This document shows, piece by piece, positions 36,241 through 48,400 of a stretch of DNA of 64,000 nt (positions are counted from its first letter, which is position 1; every line of letters begins with the position of its first letter). A model generated the notes under the pieces. That model had not been told where the DNA came from. It did no database searches and saw nothing but the letters and a program-made list of their open reading frames with translations. The DNA comes from Opisthorchis felineus (taxonomy: Eukaryota > Platyhelminthes > Trematoda > Opisthorchiida > Opisthorchiidae): positions 31,460 to 95,459 of the forward strand of contig SJOL01003020.1 in NCBI GenBank assembly GCA_004794785.1, read 5' to 3'. The translations under genes and the position numbers were made by a program.

Positions 36241-38835
36241 CTTCCAGGGATTGCCTCATTATTTGATCAATAGCGAAATTAAACGAAAACGGAGAAAGTG
36301 GACATCCTTATCGGACACCACTGCTTGTAGGAAAGCTTCTAAACAGCTCCCCATACACCTTCATGCGCCCACAAATATGTGAATACAAACAGCGCATGAT
36401 ATTTACGAACTTCTGGGGCATACCGTGTTGCGCAAGTCTTTTGAAAAGAACCAACTGGTTGACAGAATCCAGCGTACTCTTGAAGTTAATGAGCACCAAG
36501 ATTGTAGGGTGCCTACTCGCAAATCGTTCCTCTAACACTTGACGGAGTTTGAAGATGTGATAAACGCTGCTCTTCCCGGCTGGAATCCTGCTTGCCTTTC
36601 TCGGGCGCTTCACACACCTTCATAAGACGTAAAATAAGGGACGCAAGGATAGTAGAGCAAATTCCTTTCTGATTGCCACGCTGCAAGCACTTTTTTTAGA
36701 AATGGGGACCACTATCGACTCACCCCGGTTAGTTGAGGCGGTCTCTTCCGCCCAGATAGATACAAATAAGTTAGACAGGCATCGACTGAGTATTTCATTC
36801 CTATTTTTAAACAGATCTGGTGGGAATTTGCCAGCATCAGCAGCTCGGTGACGCTTGAGGGACAAAAGCCATTCGCTTATTTCCGAAGCCGTCGGGGGCT
36901 CCAAGTTCACTGCCTAGGGCTACGTTGCCGGTTGGGAATCTGACTGAGCAACTGCAGGTGGTCAGTTGAATTGGTCTTGAAAGTGTCCAGTTCAACGATT
37001 CAGGCGATCCTTTTTAGATAAGCCAGTCTTTATCAGTAATTGTTTCGCTCACCGGAGGCTTCTTTGGGCCCGTTGCGCGTATCAGCTGGAATAGTCTACG
37101 CGCATTCCCAGATTTTATCACCTCCTCTATCTCTTCAATTTTCTGAATCTAGCACGCTTCTTGGTCGGCACAAATGTTCCTTTTTATCTGATGTCTGGCA
37201 GTTCGTCGAGTGGTATTCTACTCTCGGCTAGGAGGAATACGTGTTTGAGCTTCGAGCAATTTTAGTGTTGCTTGTGATCCAGCGCTTAGATCTAGTTGGT
37301 TGTGCCGTTTCAGCATCTCGCGGGGTTGTGGTCAGTATCTTCCAGTAAGAGTCGGCATCAGAAGACGTGTTGTCCGGAACGGACTTCAGTAGATGATTTT
37401 CGTAGGCTTGCTTCACATCAAGGCCCGAGATCCTTCAATGACCAAGCGCGTGATCTGAATCCGAATAGGTTTTCCAGAATAGCCGATAGTCAGTAATTGA
37501 CCCACACCACCTATAGCTAATGGCTATGTGGTCTATCTGTGTTGGAGGTTGAACCGCATGCGGGTTGCACCATTTGGCCGAGCGGCTTCGGTTGTTTCAG
37601 AAGTTAGTACTTCGCCGAAACAGCACATTACTTCAACAGGCCTTCGCTGTTGTCCGTGCGTCTCGAATCCGGTCCTAGACGACCATCCAATTGAGCCGCA
37701 GCAGCGCTAAGTTCACCCACTTGCACTTTCATATCCCAGGTAAGCAAAGCAGTATCTGAACTCTTAGGCCGCCGCAACAAAGCGCTCACAGCGTCTTAAA
37801 AACTGTCTTTGAGAATGTCAGTGCTACGGTCTGTTGGGGCTTAAGCAGATACAATGAACAGGCGGCCATTATCGGCGCGTTTACGGGACACTGTCACAGA
37901 CGTTGCCAAACGAACCACAGGCGATTGTTGATGAGCAACCTTTCAACCAGAGGCCCTTCAGCTCGGTGGCTTGGAATGGTGCCAACCCCAGCAGAGTCAG
38001 AAGCAGTGGCTTTCGGATCACCAGATGTGCGCAACCAGAAGCGAGCGGAAATAGCGGGGTGGTCAGTTCAACAAACGCACTTGGTTCTCGAACCCTTGTT
38101 TAAGACCGGCAGCACGCAGTGGAAAGCGAGTCCAGCGTACACAAAAGCAGTTTGTTATCCAGCTTGTTTTAGAATGTGAACAATAAAGGTTGTCAGGTCA
38201 ACTGAGCAACAGGCTTTGAAGGGCGATTTCAAAGTGTCTGTCGCCGTGGCGGCCGAGTCACCCGTAGACATCGTAGCTAGCAGCAATGAGCGGCGCACGG
38301 ATCTGTCAGTCTTTAAGAACGGCCTACGGAGACGTCGCTAGAAATGGGGTAAGAAGGGGCAGAGTAGCGAATATGTGGAAGAGAAAGGAGAGAAGCGTCA
38401 GCATTAGCCTGTTTTCGCCTACCCACCCTGCTGTATGCAGCAAGTGAAGCGACCCGGTTAATGGCACCACGCGACGGCCGATGTGACGGAGATCATTTGT
38501 AAGTAAGCAATTCATGGTTGTATGTGGGTAGGGATACTGCCAGGGCACCCATATCTAGATAGACCATAACCTTTTACTCAAAAGCCTAACCGCCAAGTAG
38601 CGGTAGTTGGCGCAAGACTGTCAGGGCAACCTACATTTTTAAAGATCCAGTCGCCACACGAGTTCCAACCCCCAACCTGAAGTAGCCAGGAGACAATGTC
38701 AGTCAAACCTCTATCCACTGACCAACCTGGTATGAGGGGCTGAGTGTCACACGTGCACTTCGCAGTTTAACCCAATGGGTTATGGAGGAGCACAGACTGT
38801 CACACCACGGTAATGTCCAGTCTCTTCGTGACGTC
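36241..38835 (-). mobile_element. RTE-type LINE, 5' leader to mid-RT, decayed
   Basis: The minus-strand order is as follows. The 5' leader at 38835-38340 is shared with 33960-33470. The endonuclease lies at about 38300-37000 (LKQAG, FWLRTSGDPKATASDSAGVG, NNRLWFVW). The linker and RT start at 36910-36620 (PPTASEISEWLLSLKRHRAA). The RT at 36613-36250 reads IPAGKSSVYHIFKLRQVLEE, ILVLINFKSTLDSVNQLVLF, MKVYGELFRSFPTSSGVR, then GCPLSPFSFNFAIDQIMRQS. It is cut off before the YADD motif. Many stops are present. RTE elements encode APE endonuclease and RT in one ORF. Confidence 0.75.
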
Positions 38836-39289
38836 GCGCACAGATACATTTGGAGCCGTATGTGGCTTAGGGCGAGGTTTTCTAGGCACCTGACTGACCT
38901 GCCTACTGCTGTAGAATAGTGATTATTAAGTGGGACAGGAGGGAAGGTAGGAGATATCAGTGACGATGACAGTGTTGCTCCACCGTTCGCTTCACCTAAC
39001 TGGCACGGCGCAGGTAACCTTGATTATGAAAAGGGCTCTGCTGTCTTGCTGGTTAGATTATTCAACCATTGATTCCGGGTGGGGTCTCATAAGAAGAACT
39101 CTCCGCCCTGGGAAGCCGAGTTGTCTTGTTCCCACTGCCAAAGTGTGACGGAAGGACTTACGAAAAACCGCACGAGCTGATATTCAATTTTGTCTGTGAC
39201 AGTATAGTGGAAGTCAGCCCACGAAAACAAATTTTACTATGGTTTTCATTGACCGAATAGGCTGCCAGGAATAGGCGGAAAGGTTGAAT
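38836..39289. other. No recognisable gene
   Basis: This is spacer between two RTE pieces. Nothing is identifiable. Confidence 0.4.
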
Positions 39290-40550
39290 TATGCTAGGTT
39301 ACCAATGTCCAAACCGCAGCACAGCCCAACATCATACGTATTTTTGGAAGTGTGTTCAATTAATTTCAATTCAATTTATCAGCTACAAACCGTGTATCAT
39401 AGGCACATTGATTAAGGCTGCTACAGGTTCAATCACCGGAGAACGGGAGAGTGTGGGACATATAGCCAAACCTTGGAGGCGATGACATGTTCAGTTTGTT
39501 CAGAAATCGGGTAGCTACGCATTGAAGGCAATAGCTTTGATGCACGAGCGCCACTGATACGGCCACGATAGGGTGATTTCTGCCAATGTCATTAGCCATT
39601 GGTGAGTTGAGTCCCGGGGTCCCCATCCGGGGAGGCGGCAGTTCTCGACCCGACTGAGTTTACTGGTTAGTGTTTTCATACTTCGTTGCCAGGTCATACA
39701 TTGTCCGCCTCTCGGTCGCTTCCACTCAGCACAGGATTGGGTGAAAAGCGCTCTGCGGGGCAGATGGTTTTCTGGCATGTGGAGTACATGTCCTAACCAG
39801 CGTAACCTATGAAGCGCGAGTAATTCATCTATCGCAGGAGAGTTCCTTCTTCCTAAGACCATCTGGCTTACCTCAGCATTACTAATCCCACCAGACCTGA
39901 CTAATGCTTCGGAGACACCGATGGTCAAACACTGATATCTTTCGTATGTCATCTGCGAGTAGAGGCCACGTCTCTGATCCATAAAGCCGTATGGACCGCA
40001 CCGCCGCAGTGTAAACTCGGACCTTGACAGACAAACTGACGTCACGTCGATGCCATAGGTGTCGAAGGTTGGCAAAGCTGCCCTGGCCTTCCCGATTCGA
40101 GAAGTAATCTCATCTTTAGCCAGTCCACCGAAACTTGCACAGCTGCCCAGGTAAACAAATTTATCTACCACGTCGATTGGCTCGCCTGCAAGCATGAGGT
40201 TTGGGTTTGATCCGACCCGATCTTGTAGCAGCACTGTACATCTTGCAGGTGTGAAGCGCATGCCAAACCGTGTGGAAGAGTTATTAAGTTATTTATAATC
40301 GTCTGCATTTGGGAAGGATCTGAACCAAGGAGAGCACTATCGTCTGCGTACTCAGTGTCTGTGAGCATTTCGGAGCATTTCGGCTCCCGAGATTTCAGAG
40401 GTATGCAGGGAAATTTCAACCGGCATATCAATAACGAAGTTGAAGAGGAAAGGGCAGAGAGGGCAGCCTGGTCTTACACCACTGGACGTGGTGGAAAAGT
40501 GTGTGTTGTGGTAGCTAACAGTTCTGGATCATGTATGCCCGGTGCAGTGA
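39290..40550 (-). mobile_element. RTE-type LINE, 3' part with YADD and C-terminus
   Basis: Minus-strand reading starts near 40550 (TTSSGVRPGCPLCPFLFNFV) and passes TEYADDSALLGSDPSQMQTI (YADD codons at 40339-40350). It then enters a 248-codon open frame (40261-39515) with [67 protein letters not shown], and GWGPRDSTHQW. This is the complete C-terminal region of RTE/SR2-type LINEs. The part upstream of the RT is missing. It is the best preserved frame of all the retroelements here. Confidence 0.8.
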
Positions 40551-42187
40551 AGTGAATCCTATATTCAACTCTACTTTTACCATTTCCGTACTTTACTACC
40601 CTAGCTCTCTGCTCTTAGGAGCTTTTGAAGCGAACTGAGGTCACCTCAGACCAACATAAAGTTCGGTAGTTTCTCAAAGAGGACCGCCATAAAAGCTTTT
40701 ACTGTATCTCGGGAGATGAAATTGGCCGCAGCACGTTCTCATCGACATGTTCGTTGTAATTAGGTTCGACTGTGGCTGGCCAAAAAATTTCCGTGATCAT
40801 TATCACTTCGATCTGAGGGTGTCATACAACTGAGCTGATCAGGTTGACGTATTCGCAACCACCTGATGGAGGAAAAACGTCGAGGATATCCACTTGAAGA
40901 CGAACAGGCGCTGAAAATTCCTGGGCCACTAATGGAAGTAAGCGGGGAACTCCTCAAGGAGTGCATGTGTGCTGGCTGAAAAAGCTACAGCAAATACATG
41001 GTCAATACCGACGCACAGTTGATCAGTGAACTTCGTCAGGCTTAATTGGGTATCTATTGCATCTTATATTGGGAGTTTCTAACGGGTATTACACGTTGAG
41101 TGTATAGCGACCCATCTCATTCTATCTAGTAGTGGTTTTATTAGAAAAAAAATGAGCTACAATGTAACTGTGAATGTGGTGACCACAGGACGAAATCGTT
41201 CTAAAGTTGTCAGTTTCCGGAGATTCCTCGTGGGAGGGAACAACAGTGCGACAGATGCCTCAAAAGCTCAGGCGAAAGTTATCGTTCCCGTAGAATAGTC
41301 TATTCAAAGTGTAGTCCCTCCGTAGGTTGACAACTGTTGCGGCGTAGAATCACTGTACCTCTAAGGCAAAGCCAATCTCCCAGACGGAACCCTTCGGCTT
41401 TTTTCATCGGTTATGGTTTCTTTTGGAAGGTCTAGCTGTATGTTTACGTCCCGCCTTTTGCCCGCGCAACAGCCTATCTGTGTTCAGTACCTAATTTTCT
41501 AGCTAATATGGTATTTTGACCAGACTACTGAGCAGATCGACTGTTGTGAACAACCATTCCAATAATGTGTGAGATCCCGTCAACAAATTCCCCTCGTTTT
41601 CGTTTGGTCTGTGCTTTTAATAGGACGGTTTTTTCAGCGGTAGCACCTAAATGATGGACAAAGTCGTCAGTAACACAAAACACCACACCACTGTTTTGTT
41701 GCAACTCTGGTGCAGACGGATCGGTGGTGAAAATATCTATGCATAATGTACCTGTGCCTAACGACCGTTCTGGTTGTCCGTGCTGTATTGTTTTATGGGA
41801 GAGTGCAACACAGTGCATTCGTTTTTAATGTATTCTGTGGGTTATTCTCAGCAGAACACTTCCTGGTTCTCCAGAGCTAATATAAGGGCTTACTTGAAGG
41901 TCGTGATAGTTTGTGCTTAAAATATTGAAGGACAATGTGATAGTGTATGCACTTCGCTCATTTCACGTCCATTTCAAGTGAAGTTTTACCTTCTAAAGTC
42001 CAAAATAGTAATGGCACCCGAATATCCTCAGGTTTTCCTCCGTAGGTGCATAATTGCTTTATCGAATGTCTTGGTGCTTTGAAGGCGAGGTAGCTCAACC
42101 CTTCTAGGCACACACGCAATGAAGGGAAAGCCCATTTCTACTGATCATCTGTAGGTTGTTCACCAATTTATCTTTCTCTTGTTTTAG
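40551..42187. other. No recognisable gene; region upstream of the USP6NL-like gene
   Basis: A minus-strand frame at 41818-41525 (97 codons) has ordinary protein composition but no known domain or splice support. The promoter of the downstream gene may lie here, but no element can be pointed to. Confidence 0.35.
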
Positions 42188-42405
42188 TGTGGCGCGTTAC
42201 TTCAGGTCGTTCTGCCAGTTGCATGATTCCTCCGATCCATTGGTACTCATATGGCGGTGAACATGTCATCCAGTAATATTCATCCCGAATTTGCTGCTAT
42301 CGTGGAAAAATACACGAATGGATGTGACGTGAATGCTCCGGAAAATCCTCTCGATGATCCGGATGTTCAAGATGCTGCCACTGTAGACAGATTCGGCTTC
42401 TACCA
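42188..42405 (+). CDS. USP6NL: USP6NL-like exon 1 (5' UTR and start)
   Basis: Coding starts at ATG 42251. An in-frame TGA at 42224-42226 lies upstream, so no longer N-terminus is possible within this exon; the second Met at 42263 is an alternative start. Residues 1-51 read [20 protein letters not shown] and end DRFGFY. The donor is GTAGGT at 42406 in phase 2. A TTTCTCTTGTTTTAG sequence ending at 42187 could be an acceptor, implying a further 5' UTR exon upstream; otherwise transcription starts nearby. Confidence 0.75.
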
Positions 42406-45400
42406 GTAGGTATCAGTCACTTGATTCTTGTGCGCGGAAAGAATATCACTCCAAACTATTTAATCTGGTTTTTGTCGATTGTTGGGTTCGTAATCCCAAG
42501 TGAACAGACAGGAGTAGGCCGGTTTTCCTAGTTTGACATTTGTTAAGCTTCTGAACATACTGAGGATCCCTGTGTAAGTGGCTTTAGAAGCGGCGTTTCC
42601 TCATGTTCCCTACATACACAACAAACTTGGATGGAAGAACAAATTGCTCGGCTGCCTCAACAATCAAGGCACCCCACTGAACCGCACTGTCTTTCAAGGG
42701 ATTGTTTCGATAAACTGACATCCATTGATTAGCTTACCAGCTGTATTTTTCGTTAGGGCGAGGTGGCTCAAGGGTAAGAGCGCGAATTTACTGATCAGAA
42801 GGTCGACCTCTGCTTTTCGACTTCCTCTGTCCAGGTTTGGGCAACCTGGCAGTAGCCCAGCCCTCGTGCTTCCTTCTGGTGGCATGTCAGTTAGGCACCG
42901 AGAGGGTGCTGCAGCTGAACGATTTTTGTTGTATTTTCCTCAAGAACATCAACGTGAGCACCTGCATAATGCGACAGGACCTTTTGGTTTCTATTCCTCA
43001 TCCCGCAATGAAAATTTTCACCTGCATTGGATCCTCTGGGAGCTGTTGCTTTTGACGTATAACTGGCAGCTGATAGCTAGCATCTTAACGTCGCATTCTG
43101 TGAATTGTCCTCTAGAACTCCTTGCTCTATAGAATGACTCACTTTGTACAAACTGGTTGACTGAATTCAACCGGGTTGTCGGCACTGATGATTTCAGGTA
43201 TGTTTAATGCACCCATTGCTTCTTCGAGGACAGTGACTGCAAGGTTTTATAGGTGTCAAATCTTGATGAGTTTCACACTCTTTAAACTGGGAACTAGGTG
43301 TCCAACACCTCACTCGACGTATGAGAATTTTGTATGTCACTCTTAGCTTCATTAAGCACTCTGGCTTCGGACCAGTTGCTAATTGGACTGTAAATGCATC
43401 GCCGCGCAGTTCTAAGACATCATAACATCGACATTTATCTCCACTACGGGAATAAAGTAAGACTGGGTCTATGGAGAAGTGCTGATATATTGAGAACCGA
43501 ATTCCGGCCACGCATGAATGAACTCACTTCACAGTGATCGACATTTGGAAACAGACGAAACAACAACCATTCGACTGTAACATCCTTTCTGTGCCTAGCT
43601 CCGGTACCATCCAAGGGAAGCACGGGCTGAAATGCTGCTAGGTTACCTCAGCCTAGACCGGAGAAGTCGAGATGCTGAAGTTGGGTTTGAACCACGGAAC
43701 TTTTTGGCCAGTATCTTCGCGCTTTAACCACTGTGCTGTCTCGAGCTCAGTTAACGTTTGGCAGACAACACTACCTAAAATGTGCTCATTTATGACCGTG
43801 ACGTACTAACAGGGTGCCGTACAAAATCGTTTAAGGGCCTCTACAGCTCCGTCATTCACAATGACTATGGAGTCATCTTGTGAACACTCCGGTTTTTATT
43901 TTGTTGCCTTACGTGGTCCGATGATATTCACCAATATTTCTGACTGGAACACCCAACCATTCTGTGCTCTCTTTCCCACGTGAGATTTAGCCCAGTGTTT
44001 CGGACCGTCGGAGGTTCAGTTCGGTGCTCGAGCTCATTTCTTATTCTTCACAGGGAGTAATTTAGGAATCACTGAAAAGATGTGTAAAAGAGAATTAACG
44101 GTTTTATTGAGTTTTATGGAGCAGTTACTAATGTGTCCGATGGATGTCAAACAACCATGTTCACTTGTTAGTAATTCGTTCTCCTTGGTTCTTTTCTGTA
44201 GTAATCTGGAACAGTAGAACACCCGATTGTTTAGTAAAACGCATGACCAACGTCTATCGTGTATTGCCTCCTAAGTTAGCCACTATTTTTACCCCTTAAC
44301 ACTGGTTGTCTTCCTTTACTTACCCGATAACTTTAAGTATGGTCTAGTTTTCTAGCTATCATTCTTCATCCTCCTTTGCTATTTCCCCATCAGTCCCGAC
44401 GGTGTTCCAGAGCAGGGCCTCACTGAGGAAGAAAAAGTAAGTGTACTTCTGTCACTACGGATTTGGCGCTTAAAATCCCAAACATAACAAGTTTGGCATT
44501 TCGACAACAAGCAAAATGATATCCTCGAAACAGTGTATGTGAACTAATTTTGGGTCTATTCGTGAACGATATTTGATTTTTCTCTATACTTTCCAGTAGA
44601 TGGTCTTTATGATGGATGCTCTTAGACCGGGGTGCCATCTCTTTAAGATGGCTGTTTTGTAGTGAATACAAAAGTTACTTTACTACTATTGTTACTGTCA
44701 GTCGCTCTACTTGTTCTACTTTGACCTGTCGGTTTCCACTAATGTTATGTTAGATTCCCCCGTGTTGATATGGCTGACAAGTATGTCGCGCGGTTGTTTG
44801 GGTCTGGTAGCTTCAAAACTTTCCGCAAATCCAGTCTGTTTTTAGGTTGACACAAAACTTGAGAATCAAACTCCACTGGTCCCTAATTTGACCTCATTCT
44901 CTTAGAACATTGCAGTGCATTCTAGTGTGGTAGCCGGTACATGTAAACACATTTGATGGGGTGTCTGGTTTTCTGCAACGAAAGCAAGTGAACGACCCAG
45001 CTGGTAAACAGAACATTCCAGAGGTGCCAAATAAACTCGAGAGCCGGCCACACGTCAGAGTGGCTCTTCCTGATACGGTCTGGTGTAGCAGCTTAATGAG
45101 TGATGAACATCAGGATCTATCAAGGGATTATGCGAGCTTTCTTCGTTTTATTTTTTCGATAGCCACTACCACTCAAAGGGCATTGATGGCACGGGGAATT
45201 TACATCAACTGGGATGGATAATCATTGCAGAATATCTCTTGTTTGTAACCCATCTAACTGGTTGCAGTGTTCATATCATCGCTCATCTGTAACACCCTTT
45301 CGGTGCCTAGCTGCCATGCCACCCGAAGAAAGCACGAGGACTGGGATACTGCCAGGTTGCCCAAGCCTAGACAGGGGAAGTCGAGAGGCAGAGGTCGGAT

Positions 45401-48400
45401 TCGAACCATTTACCTTCCGATCAGTAAATTCGCGCTCTAACCACTGAGCTATCTCGCACCCAGTTGCAGTGTATTGCTCATCGATTGCACCGCCTTCTTA
45501 TGAGGACCTGATCATTTTTGGATGCTGGGCCAATTTACAAAGCTTTCACTGCCAGTGTAAAATTAACACCAGCCTACTAAAAACTACGTATTTGAGCAGA
45601 GCAGAATGACACTCCACAAGGCGGGCGAGATTACCGCCGCGGCATAAACTCACTTATTTGGGTCGGTGCTCCACACTTTACTTGATGCTTTCCTATCCAA
45701 CGGCTGCTTGCTGCTTGTTTCCGATTTGCCATGATAGAACATTCCGATAGAAATAGCTCTGCGATATAATATTCCTCAGGCAAAATGATGTAACAAAGCC
45801 TAAAACCTCTGGGTCCATAATCGGTCAACCAGGCATTTTGAAACTAAACACTAAAAAATAACGACCTCTGTTGGTAGTGGAGTTGTACGCTGAGCTTGGC
45901 AATTTTGTTGCAGACGTTTCATTGTCAGTCGAATTGACGTCGTTGTTGCGTTGTGGAGCGCAATGGATCTGTGTCATTGGTTTTGCACCGAAAGGCTACT
46001 ACATTAGAACTTTTTAACACAATCAGGTTGACTTTTACTCTCCATTTTGGTGGACTTTGTTCGTTCTTTATATGTTTACGCCAGACAGGGTGACTTCGGA
46101 AAGGTTATCTTTAATCGGATGGTAGGAGTTGTTCAGGAATTTTTGTTACCAGTGAGCCATTACGGGATTTTTTCGGCTTACATTCGCAAAATAAGCTGAC
46201 AACATCATATTGCTGAGTTTTATTAATGGTGTTTCAAAATTATTCAAGTCGTCAACCTAACCCATCTGAGTGTATTATGAATGGTGGCCATCCCGATAAG
46301 ACAACCGCATCAATTAAGGACGTTTGTATCCCATAAAGATCTTGATCGATATATTCAGTCTATTTTTTCCCATTCTACTTTTCTGTACAGCAAAAACAAG
46401 CCAGACGCCTGGAAAAGTGGCGAGAAATGACCTACCTTTGGGATGGTATTGATTCCACATGGCGGCGTCTGTATCGTCCGGGTCGAGCATCCGAAAAGGT
46501 TCGTCTATGAGACCTATTGGGATATCTAGGTGGCTTATCATTTTGGTGGGCTCAGCGATCCTTCCTAAAGGCTATTTGTTCCGGTGCCCATTCCACTGTA
46601 TGACACACTTGTTAACTCACTCCCAGGTTTCCTAGTTGCATGATGCTTCCCCCGCACGCAATTTTTTCGCTCAGGTGCCATAGATCACAGGCAACCTTGG
46701 CCCCAGGCTTTCTGCATCAAATTTGTTAGTATCAGTTCAGGTTTTTTTTCATGTTCCTCACTCAATGTTGGCACGACGGTTTCGGTTGGCTCTACCCTAA
46801 GCTTTAACGACCTCAGACGTATTTTGGATTTCACTGATGCATCGCCTTCTGGATTTAAGAAGTTATAATGGCGTATGAGTTAAGCTGATATGCGGTAGTA
46901 CAGTCATAAACCCTCCACAGTTACTCAGTTGGCTCACCTATGGAGCTTGTCTGATCAGGTTGCTGCAGTTATCAACAAAGCTTTCCTGTCTCTGTCCTAG
47001 ACTTTCACTATGCCAACCACGTCGTCCGTTCTATGTCCATACTGTGTATACAAAGCATGCTGGATAAATCGCTCACCAATATTAACGGCTTTAGTTCAAC
47101 ATCTTCCGAGCATGTATATCAACACACTAATCAAGTAATACACTCATTTGCAGATCAATTTGGTTTTGCGAGAGACTCACCTGGAATCCAGCCGAATCTC
47201 TCGTTTGTGATGTTTCCATGCAACTGAATGTGCTGCACCAGGCCACCTCATGTTCCAGTTGCTACGATATTCGAGATATCGCGATGCATGTAATTTTACG
47301 CAATGTACTATTCATAAGGTTGCTGAAAATGGAAACATCACAAACGAGAGATTCGGCTGGGTTCCAGGTGAGTCCCTCTTAAAACCAACTAGATTTGCAA
47401 ATGAGTGCATTTCTTGAAAACAGTCCAATTTGGGTTCAAGTAGAACATAAGGTTGACGAAAACTCGGGGACTGCGCCTGCCTGATGAGCCCCAAAAAGGG
47501 CGAAACCGGTCGTGGGCTGTCGAAGAATTTTCAGCAACCTTATGAGTAGTACATTGCGTAAAATTACACTAATCAAGTGTTTTATGGCCTTGAACAGGGA
47601 TGTGCCGCCCTCTGAGATGCTTTATTGGAGATGAATTTCAACTGCTGTGACATTAAAATGTCTCGGAGTTCCATACAGCAAACAAAATAGGATAGTTTTC
47701 AAGACCTAGTCACGGACGGTTATTTATTTGTAGTGACAGTTCAGAGTGTTGTTAGAGGTGACGAAATCACTGCGAATTATGGTAACATAAAATATTCTGG
47801 CAGCCTTCACTCCAGACACTTCCTCTGAATTTATGCTCAGTTCAACAGCATAGTTTACTAGCTGGCGAGGCGTAGGTGATGGCAGTTTTTATCCAATGGT
47901 TGTGAAACAGATAGACTCGATTCTTTTCCTGTAGTTGATTTTGACCATCTCACACCTACACATGTGTACAGCCCATCCAGCTCACAATTCATAGTGGTGA
48001 GCTGTGGCGAATTCGCACATTTGCTTTTACTGCGACTAGCTTGTTGGGTTCGATGGGTGTCATAGGCACTTGAGAGGATGGCTTGGATGGTGACCTTAGC
48101 ACCGCTCATCCTTCTGTTCAAGCCTCATCCATGCGGACATGTGAGCGTACAAATCGTCGAAAGGAATTTTTCTGGAAGTGAACCTGAGGTGTCCGTAGCG
48201 TTATTCTGCAAAGGTTTGCCCGCATATCTGGCCTTATCGCCTCCGGGCTCGTTCCATCCGGCAATTGTGTGTTTACCTGTTTTGTCATCTAGCCAAAGTC
48301 TGAAGTCGTTCGAGGATTGTGGCTTGGGAATTGTAATTGGTTCCAAAGGTATTGAAAACCCTGGGCCATTTACCGCATCCTTGGATCGTTCTTAGACGAT

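Noticed and set aside
41525..41818. 97-codon minus-strand frame just upstream of the USP6NL-like gene
   Set aside because: The composition looks protein-like but there is no known family, no splice signals and no adjacent exon. Not enough to call.
43194..43511. 105-codon minus-strand frame with a Cys/His-containing end
   Set aside because: It may derive from a dispersed repeat, but no second copy in this window supports that and no domain is definable.
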